NCBI RefSeq assembly: GCF_021917145.1
Contig: NC_061061.1
Span: 9,123,390-9,187,389 of the forward strand
Source of the DNA: Hypomesus transpacificus
Lineage: Eukaryota; Chordata; Actinopteri; Osmeriformes; Osmeridae
Reading direction: 5' to 3'
Length of the DNA stretch: 64,000 nt
Part shown: one piece after another, positions 11,481 through 22,875 of the stretch
Layout of the letters: the number at the start of each line of letters is the position of its first letter
Numbering within the stretch: position 1 is the first letter of the stretch
Notes under the pieces: generated by a model
What the model was told of the DNA's origin: nothing
Database searches by the model: none
The model's input: only the letters and a program-made list of their open reading frames with translations
Program-made: the position numbers and the translations under genes

Positions 11481-13082
11481 AGGGGCGATTGACTGGGTTT
11501 TTTGGGTATTTTACACTGTTCCTTAAGGTCTCCGAATAGGGTATGTAACATTGGTTGGGTTGAAAATGGCCCGGGTGCTGTTCTATGCCCCGTGATAGAT
11601 CCTCTGAAATGTTCCCGGGAAAAAACACTAGCTTTTCTCCTTTTATGGTATTCTCATTAATATTTAGATAAGCTGCGCGCTGATTGGTTGGTTTTCAACG
11701 AGTGAAGTTGGGGAGCAAAAACGCAACACGGCCAACAGCAGCACTCACTGAAACACCGAAGGTGGAGACTTGAAATAAAAACTTGCAAATAAATCTATTG
11801 TGTCTACACAACACTGTTTTCAACAGATTGACTACATATCATTTGAATTGATAACATTACTTGTTTCCACTTCTGTTGTTGAAGCAAACTGGACTGACTT
11901 AGGTGGGTAAAATGATAGGCTAGCTTAGCAACCAAACCATATCGTGATTCTACTCGGCTTCAGTTAGCTAGCCCTAAATATCTTGCTGAAAAATAACATG
12001 CCAAAGATCTGGACAAACATGTATCGTGAATTGTAGATTTACAAAACACAGGTTATTTATTTGAATGAAACGCAGTCAGGAACATGAAACAATGTTAGCC
12101 CCATTGCCAATAAACTAGGCTAAATTATCACACATTATACCTATGCTCTTGCGTTAGCAAGGTAAACTTGTTTACATGCCTGGTGTTACTAGTAACAGTT
12201 ACTAGCAATGCTAATGTATCCTGCATCTAGCACCATGCTTTCTCCACTCCAGTTCTTTCAAATAGATTATCTAGACAGGCGTTAGCAATAAGCCAGAGTG
12301 CGGTTCGTTTTCTGGCTATTTTTTCGGAAGCTTCCCTTCTAATGCCGACTACAGCTAGCTAGAGTCATTTAATGTGTGTAGAAACGTATTTAGCATTCTA
12401 CCTGGTATGCTATATACAGGACACGTTAGCATTGCTAATAACTGTTAGCACAACATCATACTGTCCTTATAGCTCGCGATTGCAATGAGCATACGGTTGC
12501 AATGAGCATACGGTCGGAACAGCACCTCTTTCCAGGTTCAGCTTCCTAGCAAATCCTGCTTGAAATTGTCCAAGGTTGTCCAAACTGTCTTGGGTGAAAT
12601 GTTCAAATGAATGATTGAGTGTCGAACTTCGCCGGGATCTTATCATAGACAACAGCAGCCATGCCTGTCGAATGTTTGGCTCCTTGGGAAGACTGTGAGT
12701 GTTTACGACCTTGGTCCATTTTCAATATCCTTGTTATAATTCAAAACGTTCTTCTTTGTAATTCCTTATTAGTAGCCTACACAGAGTAGAGCGCAGGTAA
12801 ACTAGTAATGGAGATAGACGCTACCTCGGGCTGGTCTGGATGTACATTTTGGGGCGTGACAAAGATACAGACCAGAGCCAAAAAGGGCAGTCCCCCGTCC
12901 TACGTCACACCGGTGGCTTTGTTGAAAAGCTAGCGTTTTACAGCCACATTTTTTCTTTTTGAGATTTGCATAGGAAACAGGCGTCAATGGACTTTGATAT
13001 TCACTGTATGTTCATTTTACCCACCGAACTGTCGTTACTCAACTATGACAAGGTAAAATCGGATTTGCAATCAATCGCCCCT
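11481..13082. mobile_element. Non-autonomous Kolobok-like (TTAA-target) element
   Basis: Flanked by TTAA on both sides (11477-11480 and 13083-13086), with terminal inverted repeats beginning AGGGGCGATTGA and imperfectly extending further. At 1602 bp it is non-coding as far as can be seen. TTAA duplications occur in Kolobok and piggyBac; the termini do not start CCC as in piggyBac, so Kolobok-like is preferred. A tandem duplication (TTGCAATGAGCATACGGT twice) lies at about 12480-12515. Confidence 0.65.
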
Positions 13083-13735
13083 TTAAGGACATTAAACCTT
13101 TATCTGAGAAAACAAAACAAATCCACAAAGGCACACATGGAGAACACAATCAAGCTAGACATGCTAGGCAGAGACAATCACTATGCAACTTGACGAAGGT
13201 CACCGGATTGAGGTGAGGAGAAACAACGAAGAAGTGGATAAGAACAGGCAAGTTCTATCAAAGATAATTGATTGTGTTAAATTCATTTGTAAATCCTTAA
13301 TATTTAGTTTTACAGTAATAGTTGTGTTGTGTTTCCTAATAATAATACCAGGGAGAGTGGCTCGAGTGCCCAGATGTTTGTGGTTTTCAATATTTCTGAA
13401 CTGAGTGTAATGATATTTAGGCTATAGCCTAGTCCACAAATGTGGACATTTGCCTATAGCTGTGTGCATTAATTACAAAATTACTATTTCACAGAGAACT
13501 CGTATCATGCAGTTTGTGTTCAATTGTATTAGGATGGTTACCGAATTGACTGAATATTTCACAGCCCCACCTAGAATAATTTTCACCAACCGCCACTGGA
13601 TATATATAAACACTAGACGTCTCGTCCGCGTTGCCGGACAACGGAGTCGAATGTCCGCACATGGCGGCCATCTTGCTACAGTAAACTCGCTCACCCATAA
13701 CTTTATTGTGTTGGTGCTACTTGTACTCTTTAAAT

Positions 13736-15005
13736 CAGCGGTGGGGAACGACATCATTTGGTGTGGCCCGCCATGGCACTGCAGGAACCATTATTATAAG
13801 CAGGGATGGATTAACCAACGGGCCTACCGGGCCCAGGCCCAGGGGCCTATGAGCTCAGGGGGCCCATAACCCAGAGCCTCGGCGTATCGTCGCTGTTATT
13901 AACTTGATGTACTAGGGTATTGATATGATGATATGCGCCGTAGCCGGTATATGCTAGGCTTAAGTCATTAATGTCTTTAACAGGGCCCCAAAAGTCCTAC
14001 TGATTAAAATTAAAAATAGCCTAAACATTCACTTTGAAGATGTCACAAGAAAGAAACCTTCATGATACCTTTCAAGTGAGTGTTTATCCCCTCAGTTTAT
14101 AGGACTTTAGAGGGGCTGAGTAGTCCATGCAATATGGGCCCTTCAACTTTGTAGGGAGAAATCCAAAAAGCAAGTGCAAAACAATAGCATTAGAGCTGTG
14201 TCTAAGCACCCCAACACACTATTGAAGATATAATATTGTTAAGCCTATGATGGTAATTTTTCAAGAAAGAGAGAGGGTTGTGTGGGCTACAAATGTACAC
14301 TCTAGTCTATGGTTACAACTATCAAATATTTTTGTAATATAAACGTTGTTTATTTTGTTGATTACTCGAGTACTTTTGCGTTTTTCAACAACAATTTCAA
14401 TATTATTCCTGACAAAAAAGAAGAAATTGTTTTGCCAAGAGAAATGTTTTTGTTTTTTTGCGGTGAGGGGGGGGCCCTTGACACATCCAGGCCCAGGGGC
14501 CGATGGTTTCTTGATCCGTCCATGATTATAAGGTGCATTATTCGTTGGCAGCAGCACTATTTTAATATGTGGTAGAGGACCGTGGAGGCGCTTGCATTAA
14601 ATGAGGAATTCCTTTCTAGCAAATCAAACCCAGAATACGTTGTTGGTTTGGCTTAAGCCCCAAATGTTTACAACATCGGGCTTCGTTTCTGATTAACACT
14701 TGGATCGATAAGCAGTCTTAAAAATGGTAGCAATATAAAAAATTATACGACCCCTTTCCGTAATCATGATTCCCCCCCAGAAATGTTCACTGCACCCCCA
14801 GTCAAAGCAGGCTGCATCCGTGCCAGCTAACTTTACAAACCCCACAAAGAGAAGCAGTTCCAGCCATCACATTAGGGCTGAGTTAATTAAATGTTTGACC
14901 AAATATAGCAGGCACATTTTTAAGTTGATAAGGGTCTGTACGGCCCCCGAATGATTTTATAAATATCCAAATGGCCCTTTGCAGAAAAAAGGTTCCCCAT
15001 CCCTG
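13736..15005. mobile_element. hAT-type non-autonomous element, itself interrupted
   Basis: Terminal inverted repeats CAGCGGTGGGGAAC (left) and GTTCCCCATCCCTG (right). The flanking 8-mers CTTTAAAT and CTTTAAAC match at seven of eight bases, consistent with hAT. Its left part is split by the second hAT element at 13801-14524. No transposase frame was recognised. Confidence 0.75.
13801..14524. mobile_element. hAT-type element nested inside 13736-15005
   Basis: Perfect 8-bp target duplication ATTATAAG at 13793-13800 and 14525-14532. The ends begin CAGGGATGGATTAACCAACG and end, inverted, as CATGGACGGATCAAG. Both ends continue with G/C-rich CCCAGGCCCAGGGGCC blocks in inverse orientation. Non-coding. 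It inserted after the outer element did. Confidence 0.85.
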
Positions 15006-15037
15006 CTTTAAACAGAACAGATAGGTGCAATAAATAC

Positions 15038-15992
15038 CAGGGCTGTCGATTTTCTGATCGATATGCTCTTGGTCGACTAAGATTTTTTTAGTCGAGCTGC
15101 CATAATATGGCAGTGTGAGATCTGATTCCCGCTTGTGTCATCATTGCTGAATTACCGAAATGTTCAACAGAAATTGTAGATTATATTATTTAAAACAAAT
15201 AAAACAACTCGAAAAATATCTAATTTAAAAGAAAAGGTGTTACTTTTTTCCCTTTCATTAATCTGCGCTTTGTTTTGGTTCTGTATTTTGCACACGGCAC
15301 GAGCACAATTGGCTGCAGAACTACCAACTCTGCCATTAGCCTACTTTGTAGGTGTTATTAGTCAAAATGGCAAATAAATATTTGGTATGGCAGCATTTCA
15401 TTAAGTACATTTACAAAGTCCCGGGTGACTCGAAAAACGATGAATGCAAACTCTGCCTACAACGGTTTGTTTTTCATAGGTCGACGTTGAATATGATGTA
15501 GCCTACCACCTGAAAAACGTAAGTTGGTCAAGCCGTACTCCGCTCATGCTAACGCGCTGGGTTGAAAAATCAACATGCCTATTATAAGAATCACCTCCAA
15601 ATCAAATGACATTATCTTCTCCGGCCAAGACAACATCTTTCTCTGTTGCACCGTTCCCCACTCAGCTTCTACGTAAGTTCGCATGCTGCAAGTTCAGGCA
15701 GTAATAAGCGCACTCTGCTGATTTGCATGTTAAACAAACAATATTTTTAATTTGTAGTAGGCTACACTGTAACTGATAATAAATACCATCGGCATTCGGT
15801 TACAACAGGACTGGCGATACAAGTCTTATTATTAGTAGGATATTAGTGGCTGAATCTGCAATGTCCAGCAGCCATCGAGTCAGATCGCGAAAATGTTTGT
15901 ACGTTGTTTTGCGTTTCAAAGTTGGATTAGTCGATTTTCAGACGTCTCGAGTCTTGGTCGACCAAAGAAAATCTCAGTCGGGGACAGCCCTA
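15038..15992. mobile_element. hAT-like element with a BED-finger remnant
   Basis: Ends carry inverted CAGGGCTGTC...GACAGCCCTA with further inverted similarity around TTGGTCGAC. About 15367-15480 (plus) translates as VWQHFIKYIYKV followed by DECKLCLQRF, a BED-type zinc-finger start as found at the N-terminus of hAT transposases. The rest of the transposase is missing. A clear 8-bp duplication is not visible. Confidence 0.55.
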
Positions 15993-16122
15993 GATGATTC
16001 TGCCAAAACAGGACACAAGAAAGCAGGGATGCAAACTTACAGGACAGAGCATCTTATGAACTCGATGCAGACAGGAGGATAGAGCATCTGCACTCGATGC
16101 AGACAGGAGGATAGAGCATCTG

Positions 16123-17050
16123 GAGTGGGTTGCACCAACTAGTCTTTGCTAAGACTGTCTTAAGTCCTAAGTCAGTCTTAGTTAAGAACGGTCTTAGGCC
16201 CATATCTAACGCCTGTTGCACCAACTGAATTTACGACCAGTCTTAACTAAGACTGGTGGTAACATGCGCGTTCATGAAAGTGCCCGTGGAATTCTAGAAT
16301 GGAACGTGCGTTGCCATGATACCCATACATTTTACCATGATGATACCAGGGATGCCAGACGCCTGGCGGAAACGCTGCTTGACAGCGATTGCCTCGGCCT
16401 CGTTAGGCAAGTTGACATAATGCAGTAGGCGGCGACTCAGTGCCAGCGAGACCCTACGAATAACTCTACGAGCCCCTACGAATAACTTTACGAGCTGTAG
16501 ATTTATGCACGCCGATCATGTCCCCCACGGTGTTTTGAAATGCACCGTTTGCATAAAACCTCAGTGCAATTAAAAGCTGTAACGTTGGCGTCAGGGCAGC
16601 ATTTCGGTCTGCCTGAAAGCGCAAATCGTCGGACAGTTCGTCCACTAGAGAAAAAATCTCAACCCTACTGAAACGAAACCTCTGAAATAACTCCTCATCA
16701 TTGTACATATCCAGCGGGTTAGTTCTGTCTCGCACTACTCTCTCACGTCTTAAAGCGCGTTCATTATACAATCTATAAATTAGACGCGCCATTGTTATAG
16801 GCTACATGTTGTTTTAGCTGCACTCAACGGTTTTGTGAAAATTAGCCTACTATAGAAACCAACACAGAAAACGTTCTGTTTTAACATAAGACTCCTCTCC
16901 ACAGGGCGTAACATTTAGGACTAGACTTAGGGAAAAAGCAGCTTAAGTCAGCGTGGTGCAACAGGCGCAACATCATTTTAGACATAGAACGTTGAGTTTC
17001 GCCAGTCTTAGCTTAAGACTGGTCCTAAATCCTGTTGGTGCAACCCGCTC
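16123..17050. mobile_element. Small PIF/Harbinger element, deletion derivative
   Basis: Terminal inverted repeats GAG(T/C)GGGTTGCACCAAC at 16123-16139 and 17034-17050, flanked by the 3-bp direct repeat CTG (16120-16122 and 17051-17053). The 13-base core GGGTTGCACCAAC is identical to the terminus of the element at 1-1991. Only the N-terminal part of a transposase remains (16466-16792), so this is a non-autonomous derivative that could have been mobilised by a relative of that element. Confidence 0.85.
16466..16792 (-). pseudogene. HARBI1-like transposase, N-terminal remnant
   Basis: The minus-strand frame starts MARLIYRLYNERA and includes DMYNDEELFQRFRFSR and GVHKSTARKVI, matching the N-terminal helix-turn-helix region of HARBI1-type transposases. 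It aligns by eye with the frame at 1328-1720. It stops after about 108 codons at a short tandem duplication (near-identical copies of GAGTTATTCGTAGGG-like sequence around 16450-16490) that shifts frame. Coding-like sequence continues briefly to about 16370 before the catalytic domain is lost. No DDE residues remain. Confidence 0.8.
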
Positions 17051-17289
17051 CTGAACTAGATGCTAAGATAGTAGATAAACAAGAGAACAGAGCATCTGTT
17101 GAACTTATATCAGGGACTTATGGGATGCACTGAAACCGGTAGAGTTTTACATTAGATAATTTAATGATTTGTAAATTAACTACTTGTATACATCTAACAA
17201 AGAATAAAATAAACCCTTATTTTCTAAATCAGCAATCTCATTCTGATAATTAAATTATAATTAAGAATTTGTACTGGGTATTGGCGACT

Positions 17290-17745
17290 ACAAATGGTGT
17301 CAGTGCATCCCCAGATTCTGAGTGTGGAGCGAGCAAACCCGGATTCCCTTGTTATTGTACTTGGCGACTTTAACAAAGGTAATCTCAGCAACAAACTCCC
17401 TAAATACAGACAATTCATCAAATGCCCAACCAGAGAAGAGAACACTCTGGATCACTGCTACACTACAGTCAGTAGAGCCTACCACGCCGTCCCTCGTGCA
17501 GCACTGGGCCACTCTGACCATACCATGGTCCATCTGATTCCTGCATACAGGCAGAAATTAAAGCTCTGTAAACCTGTTTTGAGGACATCAAAACAGTGGA
17601 CCAATGAGGTTATGGAGGATCTGCGGGCGTGCGTGGACTGTTCATTATGTCAAACAGCCTGTCTTATCTATAAACAAATATCTAAATTAACTGAAAGCAC
17701 TGAAAAAAATCATTTGAACTTTGTGTCAACAGGTATCAGATAGTT
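17290..17745 (+). pseudogene. LINE endonuclease-domain fragment
   Basis: The plus-strand frame contains VIVLGDFNKGNL, then PTREENTLDHCYTT and [12 protein letters not shown]. These are the GDFN, LDH and SDH motifs of the apurinic-like endonuclease domain of fish non-LTR retrotransposons (L2/CR1-like group). It is followed by the linker [18 protein letters not shown], which normally leads to the reverse transcriptase. Reverse transcriptase is absent and the frame ends shortly after. It is an isolated 5'- and 3'-truncated fragment. About 17746-17918 is unassigned. Confidence 0.8.
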
Positions 17746-17918
17746 AACACCCAAGTAGACGCATAGTTTGATTTCTCTTCATTTCCTCTCCATTTCTTCT
17801 GTGGCTACGCTTTTTAAAATTAAATTGCTGCATTTAAACCTGTCAACCTCGTTTTGGGGTAGCTGACCAACAGATCAACTACAAAGGGAGGCTGGGTGTT
17901 AAAGGGTTAAAGGGATTA

Positions 17919-19349
17919 CAGTTTTTTTCAATCGCTAAGAAGCGCTTACCCATACTTCGGATACTTTTTCTAAACTCTTAACACAATTAGCACAGCATCA
18001 GTCTTTTTTGGCCATACAATTCACATATTTCATGTCTTTTTCACACAATATGCTGTCAGTGAAGACATTTCCACGACGCTTACATTTTCTTAACAGACAA
18101 CCTATACCTCCCAACAAAAATGATGGATTGTTTGTGTAGTATTTACGAATGTTAACACACAACATCCCACAATAGCAAAAACAATTATCCAAACCTTAGA
18201 TACAGTATAAAAACATCTGCTTCTGCAATGATATTAGTTCAAAAACAACATATCTCAGCAACAAACAAAAAAAAGACAGTTGAAAAATGGACACACAGCT
18301 GATTTATGTTGGGTAAAGTGGGCCAACCACAGCTGATTCCAGTGTCCAGCTTAGACTCAGTGGCAGGGGTTATTTCCTTCAATTACTATAAAAGAAGGAC
18401 TTTGAGGAGAGATGTTGTTGGATTTAGGAAACAGAAACAGACAAATACAAACACTGTAATGTTTGGACGAGGAAGAGCAAGGGGCCCAGGGAGATTCGAG
18501 CAGGCCCAGTGAGAGATGGAGGGAGAGGTGCCGGTACAGTGAGAGGAGCAGGGCTGGGGATAAGACCAGGCCCAATTAGAGGGGAAGGTAGAGGTGTAAG
18601 AATGCATGGTGGTGGCATTCCAAGGGCTGCAAGAACAGTAGTCACTGATGAACTTCGTACCACTATCATTGACCATGTAATCAACCACGGTCTTTCACTA
18701 AGAGAGGCTGGTGAAAGAGTGCAACCCAAGTTGAGGCGGTCAATGGTTGCCTCCATTATACGCATCTTTCAACAAACCAATATTTTGTTCACTGTAAGCA
18801 TTACTGTAAAACTTTTTCTGCTCTATTACTGTATACTGTGTTTCTACTGTACTTCCTTTACGTAGTAAACAGTAAGAAAAAAAAGAACTGATTTGCTTTT
18901 TACTGAAATGTGTTTGAATGTGAACATTATTGTATATGTGGACATACAGTTCCCAACCAAGAAATTTAGTGTAAAAGGTGGATTGCATGTTTTCCATGCA
19001 AATAACATAAGTCTATGCAGTTTTTATAATGTCAACAATAGCCAGTATTTTGAAACCTGGTGTACTTTGATTGACTGCATGTACCTTGTGAATTGAAAAC
19101 AAGTGTTATTCTTTGACAGAATATTTTCATTTTGAGTCAGATTTCCAGTGTTTTGGTAAAGTCAGTGTGTGCAGAGAAACATGTGTTCTGTCTTGAAATG
19201 GAGAGTTAGTATATATTTAACAAAATGTGTTTTTGAGAAGAAAATTATCCATTTGGCCAATTGTGTTTTGTAGGTGTCAGTCTGTGTTAAGAGTTTAGAA
19301 AAAGTATCCGAAGTATGGGTAAGCACTTCTTAGCGAATGAAAAAAACTG
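17919..19349 (+). mobile_element. Tc1/mariner (IS630-like) deletion derivative
   Basis: About 70-bp terminal inverted repeats at 17919-17988 and 19280-19349, beginning CAGTTTTTTTCA at the left and ending TGAAAAAAACTG at the right. Both carry CGCTAAGAAG and TTACCCATACTTCGGATACT inverted relative to each other. The left flank is TA, while the right flank reads TG (possibly mutated). The interior retains only the transposase N-terminus. Confidence 0.75.
18457..18780 (+). pseudogene. IS630/Tc1-like transposase N-terminal fragment
   Basis: Coding-like sequence begins with the Gly/Arg-rich leader MFGRGRARGPGRFEQAQ near 18461. After a frame change it runs through RAARTVVTDELRTTIIDHVI and LSLREAGERVQPKL to VASIIRIFQQTN. 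This is the paired-like DNA-binding helix-turn-helix of a fish IS630-Tc1-mariner family. It ends at about 18780 where the catalytic DDE part should begin, so the copy is non-functional. Confidence 0.7.
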
Positions 19350-19539
19350 TGAAGCAATTAATCACTCAAAACTGCCAGTTATGCTTTTAATTGGGCTGTA
19401 TGCCTGCAGAATCAGATTTTTTTTTCATTGCACACGTTAACTGTAAAGCACCATAGTCTGCACAATTATGCAAATACAATCAAAATGTAGAAAAAACAGA
19501 ACCGTCCACCAGAGCAGATAGGCAACAATGAGCATGTAC

Positions 19540-20045
19540 CTGCAACATATTGCGTGTCAGCTTCAGCATGTGGCAAGCGTCCATCATAACAAAAACATTG
19601 TCGTGGGTTACTGGATGTGGAAAATGGGTCTTCAAGGGCTCACAGCGGTCTGCTTTTAGATTGCACCCAAGTTGGGAGCACATACTGATATTTGATGCAT
19701 GACCATCCATTGTCATGCACACCACCCTTATCTGACGATGATGCAGCTCTTCTAATGCATGTTCTACCAACACTTTCTGTGATTCTGGTGTGAGAGACTT
19801 GGTCAAATAACATGCGATTGGAGCTTTCCAATAACCTTGAAGCCCAACCACCATAAACACAAGAACCTCCAAAGCTATGTCAGTCTCATTCAAGCCCCCA
19901 TGTCTACATATCCAATAATTGTTTGTGTCTGAGGATAATGTTGAACATGTGTTTTGATGGACATGGCATCCAGCATCAGAGTGATACATCCGTATTTGAC
20001 CTCATCTTCCTGGCGCCGTCTTTCCAGCATGTCCAACATCATTCT
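19540..20045 (-). pseudogene. P-element (THAP9-like) transposase exon
   Basis: The minus-strand exon runs from about 20045 to a consensus donor CAG|GTACAT at 19540. It contains GCITLMLDAMSI and IGYVDMG (the region of the first catalytic Asp), then YWKAPIACYLTKSL, TMDGHASNISM and MMDACHMLKLTRNMLQ. These are diagnostic of P-element/THAP9-type transposases. A one-base frame lesion sits near 19898, just after IGYVDMG. Neither a THAP finger nor the C-terminal acidic region was found nearby, so only one exon survives. P-element relatives in fish are uncommon, which makes the fragment noteworthy. Confidence 0.75.
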
Positions 20046-20052
20046 ATTGAGA

Positions 20053-20345
20053 CCCGGGGCCTGTACTACAAATCAAGATCAACATGCTCTGGATCACTTT
20101 CAGTTACCCGGCTACCTGAAGCCTAACAATCGCAGTCACGATAAGCGGTACTACGATGGCAGTTATCAACTCTCTAACCCAACCCAGATCTTTCCAATCT
20201 AGAGACGTGCGCGTTCACATAAAGGGGCGGTGTTTGCATCGTATGTCCAATCGCAAACATGGACAAAACGAGAGCCGCATATTTCACGCAGGAGGAGCAG
20301 ACAGTAATATTACAAACTTTGTCTACTCCTCCTGCGTGAAATTTG
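20053..20345 (+). mobile_element. Harbinger 5' fragment with start of a Myb-like ORF
   Basis: Starts GGGGCCTGTACTACAAATC, a terminus common in fish Harbinger elements. At 20259 a Met opens MDKTRAAYFTQEEQTVILQT, resembling the start of the element's Myb/SANT-like protein. The frame is then overtaken by an inverted copy of its own sequence: TTTCACGCAGGAGGAG at about 20281 pairs with CTCCTCCTGCGTGAAA at about 20328, making a hairpin. No right terminus is identified. Confidence 0.5.
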
Positions 20346-22783
20346 TAATACAAGCATATCAAGAAATACAGACATAATAGAGGCAAAATTCAACAAAGTC
20401 GCTGCTGCCAAGCTGGCAGCAAATAGCATACGCTGTAAATGCGTAAGCTACATGACTTATTGAAGATGTGGCCATAATTACACGTGTGCATTCCACAACG
20501 TTAAACTTTTGTTGCTGTATTATTTTAGTTGCAACCCTGCAGTGGCAAACGATCGTGGGAGCAAATACAAAATAAATATAAAACCATAATTCAAAACGGT
20601 AAGTAGCAGTTGGCAATACTTGCACATATTTTAAGGCCAACAAGTACAAGGCTGAATTGCCTGAATTAGTCTCTTTTGTAGGATATTGTACAGCTACAAA
20701 AGGCCTATAGAACAATGAAACAAAGAAAAATTAGGCAACTGGGGGGGGGGGGGGGCGGGGGGCGGACTTCATGAACTTCATGAACTTCAGGACTTTATTC
20801 CTGCTGAGGAGCTGGCCCCTCCAGCTATCAGGGTAACCCCATGATGGTAGGAGTGGAAGGGGGCATTTCTTCAGACCCTGGTGGCAGCAGGTTGGAAGCC
20901 CAGGCATATGTATGTTTCAAGTAATGTATGTGACCATGTTCATTCAACAATTATTTATGAATATTGTAGGAGTGAAATGTATTACTGTTCTCTGCAGTGA
21001 CAGGAAATACAGTGGTGTTGCTGCCACCACCCACTGTCATCCCACTGTGCCATACAGAGGTAACAGTGAAACTAATAGTCATACGCCAGTATGTATGCCA
21101 TATGTGGTTGCTGAATATTGATCAAATATACCATTCACTTTCTCTAGTGGAGGTCCTAAATGATCAGGAAACTGTGTCTGCCTGCTCATTTTGGGGGTAC
21201 AATTTTGAGTTTTATTTACCACTTGCAACACAGATGGTGAGAGTGTGTGAACGTGTGGCTGTGATTGAAGTGTCTGTACTTACTAATGGTGGTGGTCTCA
21301 ACATAAGAAACAAGTCCTTGAAGTACTCATTTCAAATATGACTCAATTGATTAAATTACTATGGTGTTAAACTATAAGAGGAACTTCTTTCTCCCCCTGA
21401 GCCTAGGGCCTCCACTTCAAGGCCAAGACAAAGACACAAGGTATAAGCAATGAACCACAGTAGTCAAATGGACACCTTCAACTTTCTCCAAGTGGGCCTT
21501 GCAAAGGGACAATGTTCTTCATTTGTTTCAGGTTGGAGCAGACAATGTGAGGACCCTTTATAAAAGAACCTTGGAGCTCGATTATAAGAGGCTTTTAATT
21601 TAAAAAAAACAAGGCTGGAGACAGAAAAACTGGAATATGAGAAGAGATAGTACATGATTGAATGACACTAAACTTAGTTACACTTACATATTTTTCTGTG
21701 TTCCTAGGGGAAGGAGAACACATGAGGATGTATTTGTTAAACTTTTGTCTACGTTTTGGATCTTTTTATATATTTTTGTGGCTTTTTTGTTGTGCCTTTT
21801 GAATCTTTTGTGGGGGGTTTCACCACTTCTCTCTTTCAATGTCCTTATTACTTTTGAAAAATGCTATAAAAGTGAATGAAACATCAAAATTCAATGAAAG
21901 TAGTGAAATGATCATTTATGTATCACTTGTGAAGAGCCTTGTACAGATACCCATTTCTTTTTTCACAAGAAACCCCAATTTCTGATATGAAAATGATTAG
22001 GAAATGGGTCAAAGCAACCCAAGGACAAAAGGGTTAAGGGGAGACACCCCAGTGAATAGGGATAACAAATCAACATGAAACCTCCCCAGTTGATAACTAA
22101 TAGTAGTTTCCTGTAAATGTAGGCCTATGATTAAATGAGCAAATGATTAAGTTGTAAAATATGATATAATTTGCATACATTTCCAGAACCGAATAAATAG
22201 TAAAGTGTAAAACGTTTTTATTAACAAATGGAACATTTTGCTCTTTTAGTTGTCAGAGAAAGTTTTGTGATCTTATTTTAATAATAATATGAGTCGTATT
22301 TCATAAATCAGTTCAGTTCCACTTTAAGATCGCTAAAGTGCCCACTAGATAGCAGTGTGAGAGCACAAATGGTAAGGGCAGGGCCTCTGGTCAATGTGAT
22401 GGGTATACCCAAGGACAAATTGTGGCGCAACAGCAAGCAAAATAACATTACAATAAAACAGGTTAGGAATACACAGGGATGAAGACAGCTAGATAGTACA
22501 CAGAGTAGCCTTATTCAAGAAATAAAACACAGGTAATACCCATGGCAATATACAAGTAATATCCATACAGGGAATGTACAAAATACTTTTAATGTAATTG
22601 AGACTAAATGAAAATTTACAGGGTCTGTTTTTTTCCTCTCTGGAAAGGGATGGGAACCTATAGAGGAACCTATAGTGGATAGAGACCTGTGTTAGTCAGA
22701 GCATGTTTGAACAGAGTTGTAAATTAGTGGAGCAAGGAACAGAGTGCCATTAATTAAACCTGAGCAAGGAGCGCACATTATTA
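20346..22783. other. Intergenic repeat-rich DNA, no supported gene
   Basis: Contains a poly-G tract (about 20740-20765). About 22165-22335 is an inverse copy of the left end of the Kolobok-like element at 53578, sharing the AATCAGTTCAGTTCCACTTT end. Several acceptor-like motifs occur (for example near 20967) but no recognisable protein. Confidence 0.45.
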
Positions 22784-22875
22784 ATGGCCCAGTTTCCCAG
22801 ACATGGATTAAACCTGTTGTCCAAAAGTAAGAGTAAAAGGACTAGGCTTAATCCATGTCTGGGAAACGGGGCCAT
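22784..22875. mobile_element. Hairpin MITE
   Basis: The whole 92-bp block is an imperfect palindrome: ATGGCCCAGTTTCCCAGACA at the left against the inverse TGTCTGGGAAACGGGGCCAT at the right, with further pairing around TGGATTAA. Such TTTCCCAGACATGGATTAA-type miniature elements are abundant in fish. Confidence 0.7.

Noticed and set aside
13450-13869. 139-codon plus-strand frame
   Set aside because: Runs across the boundaries of two nested hAT elements, so it cannot be an ancestral gene.
18357-18765. Pro/Ser-rich minus-strand frames of 70-110 codons
   Set aside because: Reverse-strand shadows of the Gly/Arg-rich transposase leader.
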